From the NCBI RefSeq assembly GCF_000250735.1, contig NZ_AHZV01000323.1, positions 1 through 33,648 of the forward strand: DNA of 33,648 nt. The letters run 5' to 3'. The DNA is from Anaerophaga thermohalophila str. Valhall (GTDB lineage: Bacteria; Bacteroidota; Bacteroidia; Bacteroidales; Marinilabiliaceae). Position 1 is the first letter of the stretch, and each line of letters starts with the position of its first letter. The translations under genes were made by a program, and so were the position numbers. Below, piece by piece: positions 14,702 to 22,921 of this stretch. Under the pieces are notes generated by a model. It was not told the DNA's origin and searched no databases. It was given only the letters and a program-made list of their open reading frames with translations.

Positions 14702-15994
14702 TTATTGTATGTAAAAATTAATAATTCTTTTTATTGAGTAGCGGCAAACTTCGCAAAATCCTTCGGCTTCGTTCGACTTCATCCTGCAGTTGAGTGCAGG
14801 TCGGTATATTCCTTTTGCCGAGTAGCCGCCACCTTCAAAAACTCCGGTGACATTTTTATATTTTTTTGTTGGTGGTGTTGGTATTGGAACAGTATCGGGT
14901 ACCAAATGTTTCCATTTAATGTCAAAATTTACCAGAGTGGTCAGGTTTGGTACCCATGGTTCACTTTCTTTATCGAAAAAATCCGGGGTCGGTGAATCAT
15001 TATAAAAATATTCATCGCCAAGCCCGGCCAGCCCGTGACCTGTTTCGTGCACAAACACTTGGGGTGATGATGGGTGGCGGGCTGACACAATTGAGAAATG
15101 ATTATATACCCCGCCACCACCATATTTTGAAGTATTTACAAGCACAATAATATGATCATGCGGTACGCCTGCGGCATAATCAAATATTGTCCATGTGCTG
15201 AAACTCTCCAGGTAGCGGTCGGAACCGAATGTGTTGAACGAACTGTTCATGGCTGTTTTCTTCCAGATATTTCTGTCGGGATCATCGGTTCCTGCCTGTG
15301 GAGAGGGTATATACAACGCTCTGACAGTTATTTTGTCTTTTAAACTCGTATAGGGTGCAATACTGAAAAGGTATTCGGTTATATTTTTCGCATCGTGCAA
15401 AAAGTTTTCTTTTTCAGCTTTGGTGTATCCTTCGGCAAGGATAAGGAGATCGGCTTGTTTGTAGGGGTCGTTTACCCCATGTATTATCTCGGCCGGGTTT
15501 TCGACCGGAATTATCTGGGTAACGGGAGGTGTTTCTTCCGGAGAGAACAATTCATTGATAAGTGTAACAAATTGACCTTCTTTTTTTCTGTATTCAATCA
15601 AAATCCGGACTTTTGAAATTGGCCAGGGCGCTTCAATGGTTTGTTCAAAAGCGCGTGACACCTTCCTGGCCTGTTCGGTTGTCCGCCATTCTTCAAACAG
15701 TGTGCAAAAACCTTTTAGAAAAAGGGTATCTTCGGTTTGAGGATTTAGAAGAATCAGCCTGTAAGTTCCATAGTCGAAAGATGGAATGTTTTGATTTTGG
15801 CCGCCACTGTAACCAGGTCGTTTTTTATATGCTGCAATGGCCGATTGCTGTTGCTCATAATCTCCTGACAGCACAAAATCAATTCTAAGCGTTTGGCGAT
15901 AGTTGAAATGTTGTCGTTTCTGCCCAATGCTGCTTATTCCCGTAGTAAAGAAAAATAACAAGAGAAATAAAAGAATTCGAAAACGAATTTTCAT
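14702..15994 (-). CDS. Secreted M64-family metallopeptidase
   Basis: This is a 430-residue member of peptidase family M64, which includes a Clostridium IgA peptidase. It begins with a clear signal peptide (positive start, hydrophobic core at about 7-20), so it is exported to the periplasm or beyond. The N-terminal beta-rich M64 pro/accessory domain occupies about 30-170. The catalytic domain contains the zinc site HETGHGLAGLGDEYF (316-330: His316, Glu317, His320, with Asp327 as likely third ligand). GVPHDHIIVLVNTSKYGGGGVYN precedes it, as usual in the family. There is no C-terminal secretion-sorting domain. Actual substrates are unknown; IgA cleavage should not be assumed. Confidence 0.92.
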   Translation of the reverse strand: MKIRFRILLFLLLFFFTTGISSIGQKRQHFNYRQTLRIDFVLSGDYEQQQSAIAAYKKRPGYSGGQNQNIPSFDYGTYRLILLNPQTEDTLFLKGFCTLFEEWRTTEQARKVSRAFEQTIEAPWPISKVRILIEYRKKEGQFVTLINELFSPEETPPVTQIIPVENPAEIIHGVNDPYKQADLLILAEGYTKAEKENFLHDAKNITEYLFSIAPYTSLKDKITVRALYIPSPQAGTDDPDRNIWKKTAMNSSFNTFGSDRYLESFSTWTIFDYAAGVPHDHIIVLVNTSKYGGGGVYNHFSIVSARHPSSPQVFVHETGHGLAGLGDEYFYNDSPTPDFFDKESEPWVPNLTTLVNFDIKWKHLVPDTVPIPTPPTKKYKNVTGVFEGGGYSAKGIYRPALNCRMKSNEAEGFCEVCRYSIKRIINFYIQ

Positions 15995-16328
15995 CTGTAT
16001 ATCATTTACTTAAGTTAGTGGACTGCAATCTATACATGTTCTTGTTGTGGTAAACCTATCTGTGTTCATTTCATCTTATATCTGATAAGTTGTTACGGCT
16101 GTTAGAGTTGTTAGAGTTGTTAATGTTGTTTAGATGCTATAATGTTATACGTTATTACATCTCTAACAATCTAACAATCTAACAATCTATGATAGCAATC
16201 TTTACCATGCTCGTTTCTTTAGTCTGTTATATTTTAATAGCATGCGGATTACACGGGTTAGTCGGATTTCCACTGATTTTAGCTGTGATGCCCTGTAGCA
16301 TCGGTGTTGTCCGTGTTCTATATTCATT
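15995..16328. other. Intergenic region without a gene
   Basis: This is AT-rich sequence between the divergently oriented M64 peptidase and the mechanosensitive channel gene. It holds a pair of short tandem repeats facing each other at 16101-16189. No ORF, clear promoter or RNA gene is seen in it. Confidence 0.5.
16101..16189. repeat. Short tandem repeats forming an inverted pair
   Basis: GTTAGAGTT-GTTAGAGTT-GTTAATGTT at 16101-16127 and three AATCTAAC-type units (CTCTAACAATCTAACAATC...) at 16161-16189 are roughly inverse-complementary. They could fold on each other across about 35 bp. Similar TCTAA-rich strings occur at 20159-20200 and 28563-28590. Confidence 0.6.
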
Positions 16329-16493
16329 AGTGTCCGCCTATAAATTACGCAAAAGTTGTGTCTGATCCTGTGTCTGTTCAGAAAGTGTCATTTACAAGGC
16401 TTGCGAAGTCCGAAAATACGGAGTTTACTCATCGTAAATGAGTAATTTTCGGACGAGCGTAACACAGTAAATGGCACTTTATGGACAGACACT
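16329..16493 (+). mobile_element. Palindromic MITE-like element, family A, copy A3 (full length)
   Basis: This 165-bp element begins AGTGTCCGCCTATAAA and ends GGACAGACACT, flanked by CATT on both sides (16325-16328 and 16494-16497). The outer 40 bp on the left differ more from A2 than the inner part. The core palindrome and right arm are nearly identical to A2. The different target sequence (CATT instead of AAAT) confirms the 4-bp duplication independently. Confidence 0.88.
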
Positions 16494-16768
16494 CATTAGT
16501 ATATAATTTGATTTCTAAGGCCTAATGGAATTCGTTTCGATTTTTTGGGAAAAACCCGCATGATTAATATCCGACACTCCTGGCGTCGCATTTTATTTTG
16601 ATAAAATTTGCCTTAAGCACAGGCGCCTTTCAGCCTCCGCTTCCTTCAGACATTGGAATATGCACCCCACGGTGGTCAAATATTTATTGTAAGAAACGTT
16701 ATCTAATTCTCCCGTATCCCAAAGCGGATCGTACCAGTTTTGTATATTTGTTTGTTTTTCTCAAAAAT

Positions 16769-16804
16769 GAGTTGGCAATAAAGATGCTTTCAGACCGGAC
16801 TCAT
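16769..16804 (+). repeat. Fragment of family C element (C3)
   Basis: GAGTTGGCAATAAAGATGCT and then TTCAGACCGGACTCAT match the right end of family C (compare 5791-5824 and the complement of 22922-22958). The left three quarters are missing or unrecognisable. It ends about 33 bp before the short ATG-started ORF at 16837. Confidence 0.65.
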
Positions 16805-16836
16805 AAATATATGTATAATTTTTGAATTTTATAAAA

Positions 16837-16887
16837 ATGGATAAGGTAAGTGCACAATCAGGTTGGTTTTCAAGATGCATTTTATAA
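16837..16887 (+). pseudogene. Detached original 5' end of the mechanosensitive channel gene
   Basis: This 16-codon ORF (MDKVSAQSGWFSRCIL, then TAA) encodes what appears to be the true N-terminus of the YbdG-like channel. Removing 66 bp (16878-16943) joins it in frame to the codons from 16944 on, giving ...GWFSRWFSDQVEP... and a 428-residue protein close to the length of E. coli YbdG. As it stands, the ATG leads only to a short peptide ending at 16887. Confidence 0.7.
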
Positions 16888-16943
16888 GATATTGATATAT
16901 AATCATTTAAAGTAAGTGCACAATCAGGTTGGTTTTCAAGATG
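16846..16943 (+). repeat. 32-bp perfect direct repeat flanking 34 bp of novel sequence
   Basis: The sequence GTAAGTGCACAATCAGG...TTTTCAAGATG occurs identically at 16846-16877 and 16912-16943. The 34 bp between (16878-16911) are AT-rich and contain in-frame stops. The structure equals a 66-bp insertion within codons 4-14 of the channel gene. It may be a duplication with filler DNA or a recombination scar; an assembly error is also possible. Confidence 0.85.
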
Positions 16944-17016
16944 GTTTTCTGATCAGGTTGAGCCACTGAATTTTTCTGATTATTGGCTTGGAGTTATCGA
17001 ATTCTTAGTATCGGGC

Positions 17017-18189
17017 TTGATAATACTGTTATTATCCTATCTCGCGTTTATTATAGCGAGAAGGTTTTTCCTTTTTGCTGTTATCAAAATGGTGCGAAAA
17101 ACAAGGTCGAAGTTAGATGACTTTCTGGTACAGCGAAAGGTTTTTCACCGTTTGTCCCACCTGGCTCCTGTAATTGTCATATATGTTCTTTCGGACTGGT
17201 TCTGGGGCCATCATCCTGAAAAGTTGAAAATTTTTCAGGATGTTGTTTCGCTTTATTTAACGGTTGTAATAATAATGAGCTTCAGAGCATTGCTCAATGC
17301 TTTTGAAGATATTTATAACACTTTTTCGTTCGCGCATGAAAGACCAATCAAGGGGTATCTTCAGGTAGTTCATTTGCTTGCTATAATAGTAGGAGCACTT
17401 ATTGCAGTATCTATCGTTTTTAATGTAGAGGTTCTTTCTATTCTTGCCGGAATGGGAGCTATGGCGGCTGTATTGATGTTGGTTTTCAGAGATTCTATTC
17501 TTGGTTTGGTGGCGGGGGTACAGCTTTCGGCAAACCGGATGGTGAGAGTGGGAGACTGGATATCGATGCCGAGTCATAATGCCGACGGTACGGTTATGGA
17601 AATAACACTTAATACGGTGAAAGTACGCAACTGGGATAAAACCATTTCCACCATCCCTACCTATGCAATGGTTTCCAACTCTTTTATTAATTGGCGGGGA
17701 ATGGAAGAATCGGGTGGAAGAAGAATTGCCCGGGCGGTGCACATTGATATTCGTAGTGTAAAGTTTTGCACTCCCGAGATGCTCGAAAAGTTCAGAAAAA
17801 TACATCATTTAAAGGACTACATTGATCAGCGGCAGAAGGAGATTGAAGAGTACAACCGCACACATAATATTGATGAGTCGCTTCCTGTTAACGGAAGAAG
17901 AATGACCAACCTGGGCGTTTTCAGGAAATATCTGGAAAATTACGTAGCTAATCATCCCAGGATCAATGAGAAAATGACGCTTATTATACGTCATTTGGAA
18001 CCCAATGAGAAAGGTATTCCTGTGCAGGTGTATGCTTTTTCCCGAGAGCAGGAGTGGGCTAAATATGAAAGTGTTCAGGCCGACATCTTCGACCATATAC
18101 TTGCCATTGTATCACTGTTTGAGCTTCGCGTTTTTCAAAACCCGAGTGGCGATGATTTGAAAGAATTGGTTGGAAGTTTTTCAAATTAA
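17017..18189 (+). CDS. YbdG-type MscS mechanosensitive channel, start displaced by insertion
   Basis: This inner-membrane channel of the MscS superfamily is closest to E. coli YbdG (MscM), which gates under membrane tension and protects against osmotic downshock. The 390 residues from the TTG at 17017 include transmembrane helices near 1-22, 45-62, 76-92 and 115-137, and the pore-lining helix region AGMGAMAAVLMLVFRDSILGLVAGVQLSAN (144-173). The cytoplasmic beta domain (VGDWISMP...TVKVRNWDKTISTIPT) and a C-terminal domain ending near SPTG-like NPSGDDLKELVGSFSN follow. The reading frame is open upstream to 16903 but has no ATG or GTG there. The real ATG (16837) is separated by a 66-bp insertion, so translation from TTG would lose the N-terminus and part of the first helix. 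It may be non-functional or an assembly artefact. Confidence 0.8.
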   Translation: MIILLLSYLAFIIARRFFLFAVIKMVRKTRSKLDDFLVQRKVFHRLSHLAPVIVIYVLSDWFWGHHPEKLKIFQDVVSLYLTVVIIMSFRALLNAFEDIYNTFSFAHERPIKGYLQVVHLLAIIVGALIAVSIVFNVEVLSILAGMGAMAAVLMLVFRDSILGLVAGVQLSANRMVRVGDWISMPSHNADGTVMEITLNTVKVRNWDKTISTIPTYAMVSNSFINWRGMEESGGRRIARAVHIDIRSVKFCTPEMLEKFRKIHHLKDYIDQRQKEIEEYNRTHNIDESLPVNGRRMTNLGVFRKYLENYVANHPRINEKMTLIIRHLEPNEKGIPVQVYAFSREQEWAKYESVQADIFDHILAIVSLFELRVFQNPSGDDLKELVGSFSN

Positions 18190-18335
18190 AAGTGAAATTG
18201 AAAGTTTATAAATTATTACCACCTGTTTTTATGCATATTTTGTTGGAATATTGGATAATTAATTCTAATTTCGACAACAATCATTATTAAATGAGCAGGA
18301 AAACTTTTAAATTCTAACATTTGTCATTTTTTGAT

Positions 18336-18800
18336 ATGGAGAGCAATTTACAGATTGATAGTCTCGACAAAAAAATTTTGTCGATGATAACTCAAAACGC
18401 GCGAATACCCTTTCTTGAAGTAGCTCGAGAATGTAAGGTGTCAGGGGCCGCCATTCATCAACGTATTCAGCGGTTGATGAATATGGGTGTAATTAAGGGG
18501 TCTGAATTTATTATTAATCCCAGCAAAATTGGTTATCATACCTGTGCTTTTATGGGGATTTTTTTAAAAAAGGCCAGTTTGTTCGACAAAGTGGTTAAAA
18601 TGCTCGAAGAAATTCCTGAGGTTGTAGAATGTCACTATACAACCGGGGAATATGCGATGTTTATTAAAATTTTTGCCAAGAGCAATGAACACCTGAAACG
18701 CATTTTACACGACCGTCTACAGAATATCCCGGGAATTTCTTCAACCGAGACCATTATTTCTCTTGACGAGTCATTTAAGCGGCAGTTGCCTATCGAATAA
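18336..18800 (+). CDS. Lrp/AsnC family transcriptional regulator
   Basis: This is a 154-residue one-domain-pair regulator. The N-terminal winged helix-turn-helix (about 5-60: LDKKILSMITQNARIPFLEVARECKVSGAAIHQRIQRL) is followed by an alpha-beta RAM ligand-binding domain (about 65-150) with the family's HYTTGEYAMFIKIFA segment. Such proteins form octamer-like assemblies and sense amino acids. The ATG at 18336 is chosen over an in-frame TTG at 18321 because phylum homologues start just before LQID-LDKKIL. It stands alone, convergent with the 5'-nucleotidase genes. Its target genes cannot be inferred. Confidence 0.93.
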   Translation: MESNLQIDSLDKKILSMITQNARIPFLEVARECKVSGAAIHQRIQRLMNMGVIKGSEFIINPSKIGYHTCAFMGIFLKKASLFDKVVKMLEEIPEVVECHYTTGEYAMFIKIFAKSNEHLKRILHDRLQNIPGISSTETIISLDESFKRQLPIE

Positions 18801-18833
18801 CCAGGCAAAATATTCAGACAAAATTTTCAGACA

Positions 18834-18869
18834 AAAGGGGCATTACATTTCGCAGTGCTCCTTTGTTTT
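18834..18869. terminator. Terminator between convergent genes
   Basis: AAAGGGGCA (18834-18842) pairs with TGCTCCTTT (18856-18864, one G-U pair) and is followed on the plus strand by GTTTTT. It lies 34 bp after the Lrp-type gene and within the end of the converging phosphatase transcription unit (stop at 18869). It probably serves the plus strand mainly. Confidence 0.6.
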
Positions 18870-19777
18870 TATCTGATGAGGTACTGAGTTGCCAAAATTG
18901 TTGGTTGTTCCCGGGTCATTGAAACAGTGATTTGACCCATCATTACGCCTGCCCATCCAATCTGGTTGATGACTACATCTTTTCCGGCTTTGTTTTTTAT
19001 TATATCCGGCTTCTTCATAAATGTGTGGGTATGTCCGCCAATAATAATATCGATTGATGAAGTTTGCCGTGCCGTTTTAACATCCGATTCAGGCCTGTCG
19101 GGAGCACTCTCGTATCCAAGGTGTGAGAGGGCCACTACAAGATTACATTTCTTCTCTTTTTTAAGGAAGCGGGCTGTTTCTTCTCCCTTTTTTACCGGAT
19201 TGAGCCATTTCATTCCTTCATAATTGGGGGGAGATACCAGTCCGTCCGGATTTATTCCCAGACCTAATAGTCCGATTCTGAATTCACCTTTCTCAATGAT
19301 TTTCCACGGAAGTGTTTTCCCTTTTAAAATGGTGTCACTGAAATCGTAATTGGTACAAATGAAGGGGAATTTGGCATGTTTCATTTGTTCGGCAAGGTGT
19401 GGAATGCCATTGTCGAATTCATGATTGCCAATGGTTGCGGCGTCATATTTCATGTCCGACATCAGTTTCAATTCGGGTTCTCCACCGAAAAAGTTGAAAT
19501 AGGGTGTTCCCTGAAATATATCTCCTGCATCAACCAATATCAGATTCGGATGTTTTTGTCGCAATTGTTCGATTAAGGCAGCCCGCCGGGCAAACCCGCC
19601 CATGTCGGGAAATTCCGGATGATCCGGGGGGAAGGGATCAAGATGGCTGTGTACATCGTTGGTATGTAAAATGGTAAGAGTGGGGTTGTTATTTCTGCCT
19701 ACAGATCGGACTGGGAGGGTTACTGCCATCCCGCCGGCTATGAGTGTCTTTATGAATTGTCTGCGATTATGTCTCAT
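18869..19777 (-). CDS. Metallophosphatase, N-terminal half of a split 5'-nucleotidase
   Basis: This 302-residue calcineurin-like phosphatase domain corresponds to the catalytic half of UshA-type 5'-nucleotidases. Metal ligands are visible as D41/H43 (HTNDVHSH), D86 (VDAGD), N118-H119 (IGNHEFDNG), H219 (LSHLGY) and H249/H251 (GGHTH). The N-terminus carries a twin-arginine-like signal (RRQFIK at 5-10, then a hydrophobic stretch to about 24), so it is probably exported by Tat to the periplasm. It lacks the substrate-binding C-terminal domain, which is encoded by the separate upstream gene at 20209-20982. Together they would hydrolyse nucleotides or related phosphoesters. Confidence 0.9.
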   Translation of the reverse strand: MRHNRRQFIKTLIAGGMAVTLPVRSVGRNNNPTLTILHTNDVHSHLDPFPPDHPEFPDMGGFARRAALIEQLRQKHPNLILVDAGDIFQGTPYFNFFGGEPELKLMSDMKYDAATIGNHEFDNGIPHLAEQMKHAKFPFICTNYDFSDTILKGKTLPWKIIEKGEFRIGLLGLGINPDGLVSPPNYEGMKWLNPVKKGEETARFLKKEKKCNLVVALSHLGYESAPDRPESDVKTARQTSSIDIIIGGHTHTFMKKPDIIKNKAGKDVVINQIGWAGVMMGQITVSMTREQPTILATQYLIR

Positions 19778-20208
19778 TTGGTTGCCTTTTTCTTCTGCCT
19801 TCTGCCTTTTGGTTACTTTTGTCTACCTAAAATCATAAGCTTTTAAAAATATGATATTTATATGCATTTGGTAGTTTCATGAGTATGTTAGTGCCTGAAA
19901 ATCTCCACTACTGACTAATCACTAAAAACTAACCTCTAACCTGGACAAGTCAGAACCAAACAAATTTATACATTATCTGTCGCCGCTCCGCAGCTTTTTG
20001 TTTTTCTTCTTGCATAATTCTACCGTTCCGTCGCCGCTCTACGGCTATTAATTGCTGATAGATTGTTGACAATACTAAACCCGCGCAGGTGGGGGCAGAG
20101 CACTAATTTTGCCAAAAAACCAAAATATCAGGCATAAGATAGTAACGACCAACCACTTATTTCTAATCATCTAACCATCTAATCATCTAATCATCTTATT
20201 ATACCGTG
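19778..20208. other. Intergenic region between the two nucleotidase halves
   Basis: This 431-bp stretch has no convincing gene. It contains a directly repeated GTCGCCGCTC (19979-19988 and 20030-20039), a TTCTGCC doublet near 19795, and a TCTAATCA-type short tandem repeat at 20159-20200. None of the three palindromic families is present. No clear promoter for the downstream metallophosphatase was found. Confidence 0.5.
20159..20200. repeat. Short tandem repeat of TCTAATCA/TCTAACCA units
   Basis: Five imperfect 7-9 bp units (TTTCTAATCATCTAACCATC, then TAATCATCTAATCATCTTA) form a low-complexity tract just after the stop of the nucleotidase C-terminal gene. It resembles the tracts at 16161-16189 and 28563-28590. 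Confidence 0.6.
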
Positions 20209-20982
20209 TTATTCCAGAATAACTCTTTTTTCATCCGTTGGGTTAATTATTCTGCCCTGATTTGTCAGCTTCCGGATGTGTGAAATAATAAGGTCTCTTA
20301 TTTTATGTTTCGATGTATGTTTTTCAGAAGCTTTGGTGAAAATGGTATAATGATCGCCACCACTGGCGAGATAGTCTGAGGTGGCCACATAATAGAATTG
20401 TTTGTTTTTCAGGGGGTTGCCGTTAATTTCAGGGTGCAGAACCTGCTGATTTCTGAAAGTGAAAGTTGCGCCGGCTATGCCGTCACCACCCGAAGTTCCG
20501 ATATGATTGAACAATTGGGTGACTTGTTCGCCCGATAACTTTAGAATAACCATTTTGTTTTCAAAAGGCATCAACGAGTAAATATTTTCGACAGTAATGT
20601 TTCCTTCTGGTAACGGGGCTCTAAGTCCATTTATATTGATAACAGAAATAAGCGGGAGATTTTCCTTGCTGATTCTCTGAATTTCTCTTTTTGCTGCATC
20701 GCGAATCAGGTCGGCAATAAAATTTGAAAGAGCGGTTCCTGGTCTTTCGGGAAACATTTCTTTTTTCGTCTGCCCGATTATTTCGTTCATAATTGCCTCA
20801 ACTGAATCGCGGAGAGGTGAGATGTAGGACTCAACCTGAGGAGAGGCAGCAATACTACTATCCAGCTCTATAACTTCCGATGACGAAAAACGTGGCTTTT
20901 CCCGTTGCTGGCACGATATGGAAGTAAAGCCTGCTAACAGAAGTATAAACAGCACATTCTTAAATCCGCCGAAATGTTGCAT
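20209..20982 (-). CDS. 5'-nucleotidase C-terminal domain lipoprotein
   Basis: This 257-residue protein is the substrate-binding half of a UshA-like 5'-nucleotidase. It shows NINGLRAPLPEGNITVENIYSLMPFENKMV (about 116-145; the NGGxR-type adenine and phosphate region) and ATSDYLASGGDHYTIF (200-215). The N-terminus has a lipoprotein-like signal with a cysteine at residue 24 (GFTSISC) after a hydrophobic run, so it is likely membrane-anchored in the periplasm. I use the ATG at 20982 in preference to one 51 bp upstream because the signal peptide then begins properly. The catalytic half is the next gene downstream (18869-19777), 431 bp away. Confidence 0.87.
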   Translation of the reverse strand: MQHFGGFKNVLFILLLAGFTSISCQQREKPRFSSSEVIELDSSIAASPQVESYISPLRDSVEAIMNEIIGQTKKEMFPERPGTALSNFIADLIRDAAKREIQRISKENLPLISVININGLRAPLPEGNITVENIYSLMPFENKMVILKLSGEQVTQLFNHIGTSGGDGIAGATFTFRNQQVLHPEINGNPLKNKQFYYVATSDYLASGGDHYTIFTKASEKHTSKHKIRDLIISHIRKLTNQGRIINPTDEKRVILE

Positions 20983-21066
20983 TTTTTCTTTCAAAACTAT
21001 AAAAAAATGCAGCAAAAGGGGGTATTGCTGCATTATATAATTGTTAATGTTTGCTCTGTAATTATA

Positions 21067-21229
21067 TGTGTTTGTCCATAAAGTGCCATTTACTGTGTTA
21101 CGCTCGTCCGAAAATTACTCATTTACGATGAGTAAACTGCGTATTTTCGGACTTCGCAAGCCTTGCAACCGGCACTTTCTGAACAGACATGATAAGTAGG
21201 AAACTTTTCCTACTTTATAGACACACACA
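21067..21229 (-). mobile_element. Palindromic MITE-like element, family A, copy A4
   Basis: This roughly 163-bp element has diverged ends (TGTGTTTGTCCATAAA and, on the complement, TGTGTGTGTCTATAAA) and a well-conserved core and internal arm. About 30 bp at the right end (GATAAGTAGGAAACTTTTCCTAC) differ from other copies and form their own small inverted repeat. No clean 4-bp duplication is seen; AATTAT occurs on both sides and could be one. It lies 2 bp from the stop codon of the gene at 21232. Confidence 0.82.
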
Positions 21230-21231
21230 AA

Positions 21232-21945
21232 TTATTTTATTCTTTCAAGATATTTTTTTCTGACTTCAAAGAGATAGTCTTCGCTCATTTCGGGATAATA
21301 GATTCGGATCATATCCTGAATTCCGAATTTGACATGGAAATGTCCGACGGCTGCGTCGAAAAATGGTCTGTCCCAGTTAAACTTTACCTGCCTGGTAATA
21401 TCTTCGAAATGCTTCCAGGCAATCTGTTTGGGAATCAGAAAGTAACCATGATCTTTTTCCACCATATCGAAGAATATACCTTGTTGTTTTTCTTCGAGAA
21501 TGAAGAATTTTTTAATCCTGATAATTGCCGGACCTTCGACTTTTCTGGTGGGCTTGCTCTTGAATTCAATCCCTTCATCCATATACCCTCTTTGCAAATC
21601 GATTATCTGAGAGAAATTGTCCAGGTGTCTTACCCGGATGACATCAATCTTCCGGTTGAAAATGTGGACAACCCCGGGAGTGGCATTAAAATCGGTTTTG
21701 AAATATTTCTGAATGTTCTGTGTGGCGCGCGTAATATCCTCGAGCGTGTACAATTTTTTTAGTACCAGATAGATGTATAGTGGTTTGCTGTCAACAGGGT
21801 GATCGGAGTAATAATTATAGAAACCCGGAAATGGTTCCGGAGCTTCCAGCACAAAGGTATTCGGCCAGATTTTGTCTTCAAGCGTACGTAAAGTCTCCTG
21901 TTTCAGAAGGTTTCCATATCGTTCGATATAATGCTCGTTACTCAT
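21232..21945 (-). CDS. Conserved-looking protein of unknown function
   Basis: I do not recognise a family for this 237-residue protein. It is soluble by appearance: no signal peptide, no transmembrane stretch, no cysteines and many aromatic residues. Features seen include ETLRTLEDKIWPNTFVLEAPEPFPG near the start, a basic central part (KSKPTRKVEGPAIIRIKKFFILEE) and a C-terminal DMIRIYYPEMSEDYLFEVRKKYLER. The composition and codon use look like a genuine gene of the same genome. It ends 2 bp from a family A repeat and starts 187 bp downstream of yaaA in the same direction, so co-transcription is possible. Confidence 0.75.
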   Translation of the reverse strand: MSNEHYIERYGNLLKQETLRTLEDKIWPNTFVLEAPEPFPGFYNYYSDHPVDSKPLYIYLVLKKLYTLEDITRATQNIQKYFKTDFNATPGVVHIFNRKIDVIRVRHLDNFSQIIDLQRGYMDEGIEFKSKPTRKVEGPAIIRIKKFFILEEKQQGIFFDMVEKDHGYFLIPKQIAWKHFEDITRQVKFNWDRPFFDAAVGHFHVKFGIQDMIRIYYPEMSEDYLFEVRKKYLERIK

Positions 21946-22131
21946 GACTTTTTGGTTATTTGGTATATTGCAATAGTTATCAATAGCGACACTCCGCTTA
22001 ATAAAAACTTTGCGTCATTGCGCTTCTGCGTTAAGGCTTCTTTCGACTGACTATTGCAAAAGTTAATGAAAAAAATTGGAAAGGTCACTAAAATTTGATG
22101 TGTTTTTTCATCGGGATCAATCAGTACATCC

Positions 22132-22899
22132 CTAATGACGGGTAAACACCATTTCGTTTCCTTTTGACAAATCATTGTTGTAATGATAACCATCCATATC
22201 AAATGCTTTTAAATCTTCAGGGTCGGAAAGACGGTTTCGAATGATAAATCTTACCATCATTCCTCTGGCCTTTTTAGCATAGATACTAATAACTTTGTAG
22301 CTGCCGTTTTTGTTTTCCTTAAAAACAGGAGTTATTATGGGCGTGTCGATTTTTTCGGGATCAATGGCCTTGAAATACTCCTGGCTGGCAAGGTTAATCA
22401 AAACGTGATGTCCACCGTTTTTTAAGTCTTTATTGAGCTGTGAGGTGATTTTGTCTCCCCAGAAACGATACAGGTCTTTCCCTTTTTTGTTTTGAAGGCT
22501 GGTTCCCATCTCCAAACGATAAGGCATGATCAGATCAAGTGGCCTGAGCAAACCGTAGAGACCGGAGAGCATTCGTAACTTTTCCTGTGCCGTTTCTATT
22601 TCTTCCGAAGAAAGCGAGTACGCATCAAGTCCGTTATATGCTTCTCCATTGAACGCATATATCGCCTGCCGTCCTTCCTGTGCGTCGTAGGGCCAGTGCC
22701 ATTTTTGAAACCGCCCGGCATTCAGTTCTGCCAGGTTTGGACTGATATTCATTAGCTCCATCAGCGCACGGGGTGAGTAGCTTTTGAGTTGGAGTGCCAG
22801 CTCTTTGGCCTCATCCGGAAACAAGATGGATGTATGCTTCGATAACGGAACCTTTTTTTTAAAGTCCATTTTTTTTGCGGGTGAAATTATTGCTATCAT
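22132..22899 (-). CDS. yaaA: YaaA family peroxide-stress protein
   Basis: YaaA (UPF0246/DUF328) limits free iron and DNA damage under hydrogen peroxide stress in E. coli and is reported to bind DNA. The 255-residue protein matches the family from its first residues: SPAKKMDF (6-13), FNGEAYNGLDA (about 84-94), LRPLDLIMPYRLEMGTSL (about 117-134), INLASQEYFKAI, and KKARGMMVRFIIRNR near the C-terminus. Length is as expected. It is cytoplasmic. Its 5' side is a 684-bp region packed with repeats; the first, family C copy C4, begins 23 bp upstream of the start codon. Confidence 0.95.
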   Translation of the reverse strand: MIAIISPAKKMDFKKKVPLSKHTSILFPDEAKELALQLKSYSPRALMELMNISPNLAELNAGRFQKWHWPYDAQEGRQAIYAFNGEAYNGLDAYSLSSEEIETAQEKLRMLSGLYGLLRPLDLIMPYRLEMGTSLQNKKGKDLYRFWGDKITSQLNKDLKNGGHHVLINLASQEYFKAIDPEKIDTPIITPVFKENKNGSYKVISIYAKKARGMMVRFIIRNRLSDPEDLKAFDMDGYHYNNDLSKGNEMVFTRH

Positions 22900-22921
22900 T
22901 TGTTTTATTGATAAAAATACT

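Noticed and set aside
20983-21033. Longer N-terminus of the nucleotidase C-terminal protein starting at 21033
   Set aside because: The shorter start gives a proper lipoprotein signal; the extra 17 residues would place two hydrophobic runs before the cysteine.
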